Under the pieces are notes generated by a model. The model had not been told where the DNA came from. It searched no databases and was given only the letters and a program-made list of their open reading frames with translations. A program made the translations under genes and the position numbers. A stretch of DNA of 23,280 nt, from assembly GCA_964390805.1 (NCBI GenBank), contig CAYMKL010000109.1:1-23280 (forward strand), read 5' to 3'. Position 1 is the stretch's first letter. Each line of letters begins with the position of its first letter. Shown here piece by piece: positions 1-6,373 of this stretch. Source of the DNA: CAYMKL01 sp964390805 (GTDB taxonomy: Bacteria > Chloroflexota > Anaerolineae > VGOG01).

Positions 1-6
1 CAGGAA

Positions 7-417
7 ATGCAAACAACACAAGATGAGCTAGTCCGTCTCTCTGAGACGGCCGAGGGCCTGCCAGATTTCCTGAAGCAGGCATGCAAGCTGATGGGGATCA
101 GTCTCCGCCAGGCTTCGCTGCAGGCGGGCCTATCCGCAGCAACGATCTGGAACTTCATCGCTGGTCACACCAAGCGAGGTGACGAGGACACCATTACCAA
201 GCTGGCCCTTTTCTTCAAGGTCCCTGAGGTCAATCTGATGGCCCTGGCGGGTTTCGGGCGGCCTAAGCGCGTCTTGCCCACCTATCGCCTGGAAGAGGCC
301 GAGGCGGTCTGGCAAGTACTCACTGATGAGGAAAAGGACAGATGGATCGAATACGGGGAGCTCTTGATCCGGGGACGCCAGCGAGAGGAGGGGATCAATC
401 TGAACAAGGCCAGTTGA
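7..417 (+). CDS. XRE/Cro-type helix-turn-helix transcriptional regulator
   Basis: Predicted DNA-binding regulator of 136 residues. A Cro/C1-type HTH lies at about residues 25-80: the stretch LRQASLQAGLSAATIWNFI is a typical helix-turn-helix, followed by an LALFFKVPEVNLMALAGF tail of the kind seen in XRE regulators. The C-terminal part (residues 90-136) is helical and charged and has no motif I recognise. The window opens only six bases before this ATG and the frame stays open to the edge. The true start could therefore lie upstream, and the AGGA at 2-5 is too close to act as a good ribosome binding site. The gene faces a 626-nt regulatory-looking gap ahead of the helicase gene, so it is a natural candidate to control the defence genes, but no operator was proven. 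The HTH call is confident; the target is inference. Confidence 0.85.
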   Translation: MQTTQDELVRLSETAEGLPDFLKQACKLMGISLRQASLQAGLSAATIWNFIAGHTKRGDEDTITKLALFFKVPEVNLMALAGFGRPKRVLPTYRLEEAEAVWQVLTDEEKDRWIEYGELLIRGRQREEGINLNKAS

Positions 418-599
418 GTTGATGAGTAGGGTATGCTGTTAGCCCCGTGATCCCTTTGCTATCCCTCCCCTGCTGGCCAAGCAATGTGGCCGTGTTACCC
501 TCGGCTTCCAAGCTTCACCTGAGTCCTAATCGTTCTATCTGGCCAAGATTGGCCCTATTTCGGTCAAAGAATCTGGCCTATAACAGCTTGGCAAGAAGT

Positions 600-636
600 A
601 GAAGGCCACCTGTGCAGATGATGCAGGCGGCCTTCT
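600..636 (+). terminator. Hairpin after the regulator gene (possible terminator lacking a U-tract)
   Basis: AGAAGGCC at 600-607 pairs perfectly with GGCCTTCT at 629-636. After one mismatch the stem continues with CCTG (609-612) against CAGG (624-627). No T-run follows on the + strand, so this is a strong stem-loop rather than a classical intrinsic terminator. It may end or stabilise the regulator transcript. Confidence 0.35.
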
Positions 637-701
637 CGTGTGGAATGGGCATGGAATAGTGGGCTCACAAAAAACATTCGACAAACGACCCTTTGAAAAA
701 G

Positions 702-744
702 CCTACATAGCCTACAAAGCCTACACAACCCTACATACCCTACA
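702..744 (+). repeat. Five CCTACA direct repeats (iteron- or operator-like)
   Basis: The hexamer CCTACA starts at 702, 711, 720, 730 and 739, giving spacings of 9, 9, 10 and 9 nt. The copies therefore fall on nearly the same face of the helix. The array ends 7 nt before the -35 region of the promoter at 752-780, the usual place for activator sites. It is a plausible binding array for a regulator such as the HTH protein encoded upstream, or an iteron-like array. The function is inference. Confidence 0.6.
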
Positions 745-751
745 CCCCGGC

Positions 752-780
752 TTGCACAGTCTTGCATCCAATGGTATAAT
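752..780 (+). promoter_or_regulatory. Sigma70-type extended -10 promoter upstream of the helicase gene
   Basis: A perfect TATAAT lies at 775-780, preceded by TG at 772-773 (extended -10, TGnTATAAT). A weak -35 TTGCAC lies at 752-757, with a 17-nt spacer. The weak -35 and strong extended -10 fit a promoter that depends on an activator bound at the adjacent CCTACA array. The downstream gene is the helicase at 1044, so the leader would be about 255 nt. Confidence 0.55.
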
Positions 781-839
781 CCTGGTTGGTAGTTTATGTT
801 CTGTTGACGTTCGGCGGGTTGATCACCTGAACGCAATAC

Positions 840-866
840 AGGCATGCTTCACGGTGAAGCTTGCCT
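840..866 (+). promoter_or_regulatory. 27-bp dyad symmetry in the helicase leader
   Basis: AGGCA-T-GCTTCAC, one central G, then GTGAAGC-T-TGCCT: the arms match at 12 of 13 positions. It lies about 55 nt downstream of the predicted transcription start. The single-base centre suits a dimeric repressor operator better than an RNA hairpin, although an RNA stem with a larger loop is also possible. Confidence 0.4.
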
Positions 867-1043
867 CGTGCATCGGTGGGCCAGCATACTCTCTACGCAC
901 CGCAAAGGAGAGCCACGCACTAAGCCACTCCTGACTTCATACAAGTTGTTGCCAACGCCGCCTCCGGTGTCCTGCTACTGGTGCAGCCCGACGTAAACAC
1001 GGATCTGGGCATGTCGTGATGAGCCTCTCTGTGGAGGGCAACC

Positions 1044-4000
1044 ATGACCACAGTTTTTACGGCCGCAACCAGCCTCATCGGAGAGGGGGTTCACCTGGTC
1101 GGTCACTTCCAGGGACTCGTGACCGTCGAAGGAGTTCGTCCCCTTGGAACCGGCCTGGAACTCCAGGTCCGGCGTGCTGACGGGCAGCTCGATGAGACCA
1201 TCCTCTCGACGGATGAGGTGGAAGTGCTACTGGCACAAGTGGCCGCCCAAACTGCGCCGTTGCCATTGGCCGATCCTCACCGATTACGGTTGCTGGTCGA
1301 ATCGGCCCGTATCCGCCTGGCCTACGCCTACGACCGCCACTTCGCCGTCAGCCTGTCGGGCATTCGCACCCTACCCCACCAGATCGAAGCTGTCTACCTC
1401 AAGATGCTCCCCCAGCCCCGCCTCCGCTTCCTCCTAGCAGATGACCCCGGTGCCGGCAAGACCATCATGGCCGGCCTGCTTCTCAAAGAGATGAAGCTGC
1501 GGGAGGCGATCGAGCGAGTCCTCATCCTTGTTCCCGCCCCATTGACCATCCAGTGGCAGGACGAGTTGTTGCGCTTCTTTGGTGAGAGTTTCCAGATCAT
1601 CCACTCCGGCAACGACCAGCAGCAACTCATCAACCTCTGGCAGCGGGAGAATCAGGTTATCTCCTCCATGGATTACGCCAAGCAGGACACCGTGCGCGAG
1701 CGGGTGTGGCAGCAGCGCTGGGACCTGGTCATCCTGGACGAGGCCCACAAATGCTCGGCTTATACGCGACGGCGTACCCATCGCGCTGCCGACCCTTCGA
1801 CTTCGCTCAGGACAAGGGTGGACAAGACCAAGCGCTACCAGTTGGCCGAACGCCTGGTGGATCGCGCCGACCACGTCCTGCTGCTGACGGCCACGCCTCA
1901 TCATGGCGACGATGACCGCTTTGGTCACTTTGTGCGTCTGATTGATCCCGATGTGTTCCCCGAGCCCCACCGCCTGGGTGAGCAGGCCCGCGCCATCCGG
2001 CGGGACATCCTCAATCTGGCCGGGGACTCCCCCTGGGCACTGCGCCGTCTCAAAGAGGGCTTGCGGGATCTAGAGGGCCGGCGGCTCTTCCCCGACCGCC
2101 ACGCCCACACGGTGACCTTCCAGTTGAACGCCGAGGAGTTCGCCCTGTACAAGGCGGTCACGGCTTACATCAATGAGTTTCTGCCTCGAGGTGTCGGGCG
2201 GCAAGCGGCCAGCGTCGCCTTGACCCGCACTGTCCTCCAGCGCCGCCTGGCCAGCTCTACCCGCGCCATCTACGAGAGCGTACGCCGTCGCCTGGAGAAG
2301 CAGCGGCGCCTGCTCGAAGAATTGCAAGCCTTGCCGCCCCAGGAGCGCGTCCGCTACCTGGAGCGCCTGCGGGGTCAGTTGACCGACGAGGAATTGGACG
2401 AAGATGACCTGGACGAGGAAGCCCGCGACCAGTTGACCGATGAGTTCACCGCTGCCGTCGAACTGGAGCAACTGCGTATGGAGGTGGCCACCCTCCGCGA
2501 CCTGGTCGAGCAGGCCCGGCGGGTGCGCGACCACGCTCCTGATAGCAAGCTGGCTGCGCTGCAGGAATGTCTGACGCGAGCCCATACTTCGGCTACGCTC
2601 AGTACAGGGTTCACCGAACTGCAGGACGGCCGGGGCAAGCTGCTCGTCTTCACTGAGCATCGCGACACCCTGGCCCACCTGCGGGAGCACCTGGCTCGCT
2701 GGGGCTATTCGACCTGCGAGATCCACGGCGGCATGAACCCCCACCAGCGCAAGGCAGCCCAGGAGCAGTTCCGCACCCAGCGGCAGATCTGCGTTGCCAC
2801 TGAGGCCGCTGGTGAGGGGATCAACCTCCAGTTCTGCCACCTGATAATCAACTATGATCTGCCCTGGAATCCGACCCGTTTGGAGCAGCGCATGGGCCGC
2901 ATCCACCGCATTGGCCAGGAGCGGGACGTGTATGTGTTCAACTTCGTGGCCGAGCAGTCGCAGGACGGCCAGCCGGTCATCGAGGGGCGCATCCTCAAGC
3001 GGCTACTGGACAAGCTGGAGCAGATGCGCGACGCCCTGGGCCGGGAGCGGGTCTACGACGTCATTGGTGAGGTGCTGTCCCTCAACCAGGTGAATCTGCC
3101 CGAAATGCTACGGGAGGCGGCCTACGACCCACGGCGACTGGACGAGTACCTGGACCAGATTGATCGCCTTGACCCGGCGCGACTGCAACAGTACGAGGAG
3201 GCGACCGGCATCGCCCTCGCTCGCGCCCACGTGGACTTCAGTGCCTTCCAGCAGGCCAACTTCGAGGCCGAAGAGCGGCGGCTCATGCCTGAGTACGTGG
3301 CCCGCCAGTTTCTGGCCGCTGCTGAGGAGGTGGGCCTGCGGATTGAGCAGCGGGCCGATGGGCTATTGCGCGTGCCCTACGTTCCGCAGGACCTCCGCTC
3401 CGAGCGGTTGGAGGCGGTGCGGCGGCTGGGTAAGCCGGAGTCCAGCTACCGCAAGGTGACTTTCCAGAAGGCGCACCTGGAACAGGACCAGCACCTGGAC
3501 GCCGTGCTGACCGGGCCGGGCCATGCTCTGTATGCCACCGTGGACGAGAAGCTGAACGAGCGGCTGGCTTCCCTTCAGGGCCGGACGGCGATCTTCATGG
3601 ACGGCATGGCTACTGCGCCCTACTGGATCCACTTCCTGGAGATGGAGATCAGGGGCGAACCGACGGTGGGCGCCAGTGGCACAGTCTACGCCGAGTTGCT
3701 GGCCGTGGCCGACCGAAATGGGGCCTACGAGTTCCTATCGCCCGATGTGCTCCACGATTTGACACCCCGCTCCAATCCTTCGACTGTGCTCAGGACGGGT
3801 CCACCATCCAACCTTGTACTGAGCGGAGCGAACGTATACCCACCTATCCCATCCCTTCGGCTCCGCTCAGGGCAAGCCTCGCTGGAAGCCGTAACTGACT
3901 TCGTGAAAGCGAGCTATCAGTTGGCCAAGCGCCAGGATGTGCAGGCCAAGCGGCACCACTACGCCCAGGTGGTGCGTGAGTACCTGGAAAAGTCGTTCCA

Positions 4001-4709
4001 GGCCCGCATCTATGCTGCTGAACAGCGGGTGATGGGACTGCGAGCCAGGGAGATGGGCGGCGAGAAGGACGTCGCTCTGGCCCGCCAGCAGGCGGAGCGG
4101 GATCTGGAGGACCTGCATCGGGCGCGCCAGGACCGACTGGCTGGGCTGGACCGCCTGGCCATTGCCCGCAGCGGGCCGGTGCGTCACCTGGCCAGCGTCT
4201 GGGTGCTGCCTCCAGACCAGGTTTCGGATGTACTGACCGAAGCAGAGGCGGCGATACGTTCGCTCCGCTCAGTACAAGTCTGGCCCGAGGATGTGGAGAC
4301 CCGCCGCCGGATCGAACTGGCCGCCATGCAGGTAGTGATGGACTACGAGCGGCAACGCGGCTGGGAGCCATTCGACATTTCGGACCAGAGAGGACCAGGG
4401 TTTGACATTCGGAGCCTGGGGCCGGCCGATCCCGCCACCGGCCATCGCCGGGTGCGGCGTATCGAGGTCAAGGGGCGGGTGGGGGGACAGCCGGTGCGCC
4501 TGACAGTCAACGAGTGGCTCAATGCGCGGCAGTTGGGCGGGACGTACTGGCTGTACGTAGTCTGGGACCCGGTCGAGCCGGGGGCTGAGCCGGTGTGCGT
4601 GCCCGATCCGGCTCACACCCTGGAGCACGCCGCCCGCGAGGTGAGGGTGCTCAGTGGGTACGAGGTACCGGCAGAGGCGGTGGACCAGGCAGCCGAAGCT
4701 CTGCAGTAG
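1044..4709 (+). CDS. SNF2-type helicase with C-terminal DUF3883 nuclease-like domain (DISARM DrmD-like)
   Basis: A predicted DNA-dependent ATPase/translocase of 1221 residues. A RapA/SNF2-type N-terminal segment is followed by Walker A DDPGAGKT (133-140), the DEAH box (232-235), TATP (282-285), the LVFTEHRD motif near 535, and motif VI with QRMGRIHRIGQ (615-625). An acidic coiled-coil insert lies at about 420-490. The C-terminus (about 1090-1195) matches DUF3883, with GFDI (D1121), IEVKG (E1141, K1143) and an LTVNEW motif. The D...ExK pattern suggests a PD-(D/E)xK-like nuclease fold. The start is fixed by GGAGG at 1033-1037, six nt before the ATG. Related helicases occur in class 1 DISARM and similar methylase-linked defence loci. 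Oddly, the gene carries six copies of a small interspersed repeat, all in frame. The helicase call is firm; nuclease activity is an inference. Confidence 0.9.
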   Translation: MTTVFTAATSLIGEGVHLVGHFQGLVTVEGVRPLGTGLELQVRRADGQLDETILSTDEVEVLLAQVAAQTAPLPLADPHRLRLLVESARIRLAYAYDRHFAVSLSGIRTLPHQIEAVYLKMLPQPRLRFLLADDPGAGKTIMAGLLLKEMKLREAIERVLILVPAPLTIQWQDELLRFFGESFQIIHSGNDQQQLINLWQRENQVISSMDYAKQDTVRERVWQQRWDLVILDEAHKCSAYTRRRTHRAADPSTSLRTRVDKTKRYQLAERLVDRADHVLLLTATPHHGDDDRFGHFVRLIDPDVFPEPHRLGEQARAIRRDILNLAGDSPWALRRLKEGLRDLEGRRLFPDRHAHTVTFQLNAEEFALYKAVTAYINEFLPRGVGRQAASVALTRTVLQRRLASSTRAIYESVRRRLEKQRRLLEELQALPPQERVRYLERLRGQLTDEELDEDDLDEEARDQLTDEFTAAVELEQLRMEVATLRDLVEQARRVRDHAPDSKLAALQECLTRAHTSATLSTGFTELQDGRGKLLVFTEHRDTLAHLREHLARWGYSTCEIHGGMNPHQRKAAQEQFRTQRQICVATEAAGEGINLQFCHLIINYDLPWNPTRLEQRMGRIHRIGQERDVYVFNFVAEQSQDGQPVIEGRILKRLLDKLEQMRDALGRERVYDVIGEVLSLNQVNLPEMLREAAYDPRRLDEYLDQIDRLDPARLQQYEEATGIALARAHVDFSAFQQANFEAEERRLMPEYVARQFLAAAEEVGLRIEQRADGLLRVPYVPQDLRSERLEAVRRLGKPESSYRKVTFQKAHLEQDQHLDAVLTGPGHALYATVDEKLNERLASLQGRTAIFMDGMATAPYWIHFLEMEIRGEPTVGASGTVYAELLAVADRNGAYEFLSPDVLHDLTPRSNPSTVLRTGPPSNLVLSGANVYPPIPSLRLRSGQASLEAVTDFVKASYQLAKRQDVQAKRHHYAQVVREYLEKSFQARIYAAEQRVMGLRAREMGGEKDVALARQQAERDLEDLHRARQDRLAGLDRLAIARSGPVRHLASVWVLPPDQVSDVLTEAEAAIRSLRSVQVWPEDVETRRRIELAAMQVVMDYERQRGWEPFDISDQRGPGFDIRSLGPADPATGHRRVRRIEVKGRVGGQPVRLTVNEWLNARQLGGTYWLYVVWDPVEPGAEPVCVPDPAHTLEHAAREVRVLSGYEVPAEAVDQAAEALQ
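1794..1817 (+). repeat. Interspersed TTCGRCTNCGCTCAG repeat, copy 1
   Basis: This copy reads TTCGACTTCGCTCAG followed by GACAAG. It lies in frame in the helicase gene between the DEAH and TATP motifs and encodes the residues PSTSLRTR, which interrupt an otherwise ordinary SNF2 segment ending in KTKRYQLAERL. Confidence 0.6.
2586..2609 (+). repeat. Interspersed TTCGRCTNCGCTCAG repeat, copy 2
   Basis: TTCGGCTACGCTCAG followed by TACAGG, in frame in the helicase at about residue 515, just before motif IV (LVFTEHRD). Confidence 0.5.
3777..3878 (+). repeat. Cluster of three interspersed-repeat copies, the middle one inverted
   Basis: There is a direct copy at 3777-3799 (TTCGACTGTGCTCAG core), an inverted copy at 3813-3837 (CTGAGCGGAGCGAA core) and a direct copy at 3853-3878 (TTCGGCTCCGCTCAG core). 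Together they add about 35 low-complexity residues (around 911-945) to the helicase without breaking the frame. This is likely nested insertion of the same element family. Confidence 0.6.
4254..4278 (+). repeat. Interspersed repeat copy forming a 25-bp perfect inverted repeat with 3813-3837
   Basis: The 25 nt here (core TTCGCTCCGCTCAG) are the exact reverse complement of 3813-3837. The two arms are separated by 416 nt inside the helicase gene. The copy stays in frame. Confidence 0.7.
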
Positions 4710-4719
4710 TCATACCTCT

Positions 4720-4749
4720 TTGATCATTGGTGGCTACGTGGCATATTAT
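4720..4749 (+). promoter_or_regulatory. Possible promoter for the downstream gene run
   Basis: TTGATC (4720-4725), an 18-nt spacer, then TATTAT (4744-4749). The -35 matches the consensus at 4 of 6 and the -10 at 5 of 6. It lies just after the helicase stop and about 95 nt before a terminator-like hairpin, an arrangement that would allow attenuation of the genes from 4906 on. Confidence 0.35.
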
Positions 4750-4843
4750 CAATGCCCATGTCCTAAACACAACCGTTGATAGACGAATTGCCCTACGCTG
4801 TCGAAGCGGAACATATTTATGAGCTACCGCCCCAATAATATGA

Positions 4844-4875
4844 GTGTACCCGAAGGAATTGGGTGTACGCTTTTT
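4844..4875 (+). terminator. Terminator-like hairpin with T-run ahead of the 4906 gene
   Basis: GTGTACCC (4844-4851) pairs with GGGTGTAC (4861-4868) over eight positions, two of them G-U wobbles, around a 9-nt loop. TTTTT follows at 4871-4875. It sits 30 nt before the next start codon. It could terminate helicase transcription or act as an attenuator for the operon. Confidence 0.4.
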
Positions 4876-4905
4876 ATCCGTGCGCGGAATGGAGGACGAA
4901 GAGCG

Positions 4906-5211
4906 ATGGTTGACGAACTGGAACGACCACCGGTGATCCTCAAAGACGTGGGGGAGTGCCTGCACGACCTGCTGCACACTGTCTGCCGTCACCTCCCCAC
5001 AGACTTTGAGCCGTATGGTAAGCGGGAGCGAAACGCCGCCGACTGCTCGTGCGGCTGCCGGCACTTCTTGGAGCTGCCAGACCCGCTGCGCTACGATTGG
5101 GGGGTGTGCATCAATCCACGCAGCCCTCGATCCGGACTGCTGACCTTCGAGCACCAGGGCTGCGAGTTCTTTGAGGCGGAGGAGAACGAGGAGGATCTAG
5201 TCCATGGCTGA
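4906..5211 (+). CDS. Cys-rich small protein of unknown function
   Basis: A 101-residue protein. I chose ATG 4906 because of GGAGG at 4891-4895; an in-frame ATG at 4819 would add 29 unlikely residues and would place the terminator-like hairpin inside the gene. The C-terminal half has DCSCGCRHF, WGVC and later HQGCEFFE. The five cysteines and a nearby histidine suggest a small metal-binding (zinc) site. The N-terminal half is acidic and helical. No signal peptide or membrane segment is visible. It overlaps the next gene by 8 nt, so translation is probably coupled. I do not recognise a named family. Its position right after the helicase suggests an accessory or regulatory subunit, which is inference. 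Confidence 0.7.
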   Translation: MVDELERPPVILKDVGECLHDLLHTVCRHLPTDFEPYGKRERNAADCSCGCRHFLELPDPLRYDWGVCINPRSPRSGLLTFEHQGCEFFEAEENEEDLVHG

Positions 5212-5719
5212 GTCAGTCTCTGCCGACGAGTTGATTGGCACCTTGAACGCCCTCGGTGTCCATTTTCTGGCTGGCGGGGAAGGCGTCGTGGCGTCTCCGC
5301 TGCCATCTGCTCGATTGCTGGCAGCGCTGGCCGAACAGACAGATGCTCGCCTGCGACTGGCCATCGTCCCGCTTCTGCTGTGCCGACCCGAGTTTGCTCA
5401 CGCAGTCCCGGAAGCCGCCGCCCATCTGGCAGAGCCGGCCCGGACCACCCTCAAGCTATTCTATACGGCCGCCGTCCTCCTTCAGCAAGAATACGCGGTC
5501 CAGTTGCGTAGCCTGCTGGGACGCTCGGAGCCACTGCCAGACCTGTTCTCGAAAGAACTGCAGGTGCCGTCAGCCGGCAGCCTGGAAGCAAGGCTCAGGC
5601 GACTGGGTGAACGCCATCGGGTCTCGAGCGGCTTAGCGGCCAACTGGACCGGCTCGTACCGGTACGCTGCTGAACGATTGATCAAACGCAAGGAGTGGGA
5701 GGCGCGATGGGCAGCATAG
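5204..5719 (+). CDS. Hypothetical helical protein
   Basis: A 171-residue soluble protein I cannot assign to a family. The translation is rich in Leu, Ala and Arg, with amphipathic helices predicted by eye at about 10-20, 35-60, 70-105 and 125-165. The middle contains LKLFYTAAVLLQQEYAVQLRSLLG and the end GERHRVSSGLAANWTGSYRYAAERL. No nucleotide-binding, nuclease or membrane motif is visible. It starts inside the end of the Cys-rich gene and its end overlaps the next gene by 13 nt, so the three small genes form one translationally coupled block. Confidence 0.7.
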   Translation: MAESVSADELIGTLNALGVHFLAGGEGVVASPLPSARLLAALAEQTDARLRLAIVPLLLCRPEFAHAVPEAAAHLAEPARTTLKLFYTAAVLLQQEYAVQLRSLLGRSEPLPDLFSKELQVPSAGSLEARLRRLGERHRVSSGLAANWTGSYRYAAERLIKRKEWEARWAA

Positions 5720-6363
5720 CGACGGCTGAGATCCTGGACTTTCTTCCTTACCGCCTGACCTTCTCCAACGCCAGCCTGTTGGACGACGCAACCCTGGTCT
5801 GGCTGAACCGCTTCGCGGCCTATGACCTGAACGACGCCCAACGGTTGGCGCTGGCCTACGCCTACCGCGAGGGGCGGCTGATCCACGCCGACTATCGCCG
5901 GCTGAACCCCGGCCTGGATTCGGCGGAAGTCACCCGCCACCTGGCCGACCTGGTGCAGTGCAGACTACTGAACCAGCACGGAACGCGACGGTGGACGTTC
6001 TACACGTTGACGATAGAGCCAGAAACAGCAGTGCCAGTGAGCGTCTCTGAAGGGCCGGAAACCCAACCTATACAGCTATCTACACAGCTACCCGCACAGC
6101 TACCTGCACAGCTACCGCGCAGACTGTCTACTGATCTTGTTCGGGCAGCCGTACTGCGCCTGTGCCTGGCTCAATCCTGGCCAGCGGCCGAATTGGCTGC
6201 CCGGTTGGGCCGCAACAAGCGGCACTTGCTCCAGCATCACCTCTCACCTCTCGTTACCGAGGGCTTGCTAGAGAGGGTCGGCACAGCACTCACCGACCCT
6301 AACCTGCGCTATCGCACGACTGATCAGGGTCGTGCCTGGCTGGAAACACACGGCCGAGAATAG
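5707..6363 (+). CDS. Double winged-helix protein, N-terminal part resembling the C-terminus of RecG/AlbA_2-type proteins
   Basis: A 218-residue predicted DNA-binding protein. Residues about 26-90 (LNRFAAYDLNDAQRLALAY, DYRRLNPGLDSAEVTRHLADLV) resemble the winged-helix segment found at the C-terminus of AlbA_2/RecG-like ATP-binding proteins. Here it stands alone, without the ATPase. A linker of QL(S/P)(T/A) tetrapeptide repeats follows at about 122-138, then a second winged-helix-like unit (VRAAVLRLCLAQSWPAAELAARLGRNKRHLLQHHL) ending in a wing-like RYRTTDQGRAWL. I chose ATG 5707 because of GGAGG at 5698-5702; GTG 5695 is an alternative. It may be an operon regulator or a DNA-targeting subunit. 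The winged-helix reading is fairly good; the role is unknown. Confidence 0.7.
   Translation: MGSIATAEILDFLPYRLTFSNASLLDDATLVWLNRFAAYDLNDAQRLALAYAYREGRLIHADYRRLNPGLDSAEVTRHLADLVQCRLLNQHGTRRWTFYTLTIEPETAVPVSVSEGPETQPIQLSTQLPAQLPAQLPRRLSTDLVRAAVLRLCLAQSWPAAELAARLGRNKRHLLQHHLSPLVTEGLLERVGTALTDPNLRYRTTDQGRAWLETHGRE
6073..6117 (+). repeat. Short 12-bp tandem repeat encoding a QLPA linker
   Basis: CAGCTA recurs exactly every 12 nt at 6073, 6085, 6097 and 6109, encoding four QL(S/P)(T/A/R) units. It forms the flexible linker between the two winged-helix units. Confidence 0.75.
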
Positions 6364-6373
6364 TGAACGCACG

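Larger units (their letters stand above)
418..1043 (+). other. Non-coding gap between regulator and helicase, rich in regulatory-looking structure
   Basis: No convincing gene lies in these 626 nt. Short open frames on both strands have low-complexity or repeat-derived translations. From left to right the gap holds a GC-rich hairpin (600-636), five CCTACA direct repeats (702-744), an extended -10 promoter (752-780) and a dyad symmetry (840-866). After those, about 170 nt have no clear structure before the helicase ribosome binding site at 1033-1037. Transcription from the promoter would give a leader of roughly 255 nt, which is long for a simple 5' UTR and leaves room for a small RNA or leader control. 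Confidence 0.6.

Noticed and set aside
702..744. CCTACA repeats as a CRISPR array or plasmid origin
   Set aside because: The units are only 6 nt with 3-4 nt gaps, and no cas, Rep or partition gene is present in the window. An operator array is more likely.
564..845. Small - strand frame with CRLCRLCRL
   Set aside because: The Cys motif is only the translated CCTACA array, and no start signal supports it.
781..1032. tmRNA, SRP RNA, RNase P RNA or tRNA in the leader
   Set aside because: None of the conserved segments or cloverleaf pairing could be recognised.
2070..2906. Open frame of 278 codons on the - strand
   Set aside because: It is antisense to helicase motifs III-VI, which are clearly coding on the + strand.
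4819..4905. Longer N-terminus for the Cys-rich protein from ATG 4819
   Set aside because: It would translate through the terminator-like hairpin and has no ribosome binding site. ATG 4906 has GGAGG upstream.
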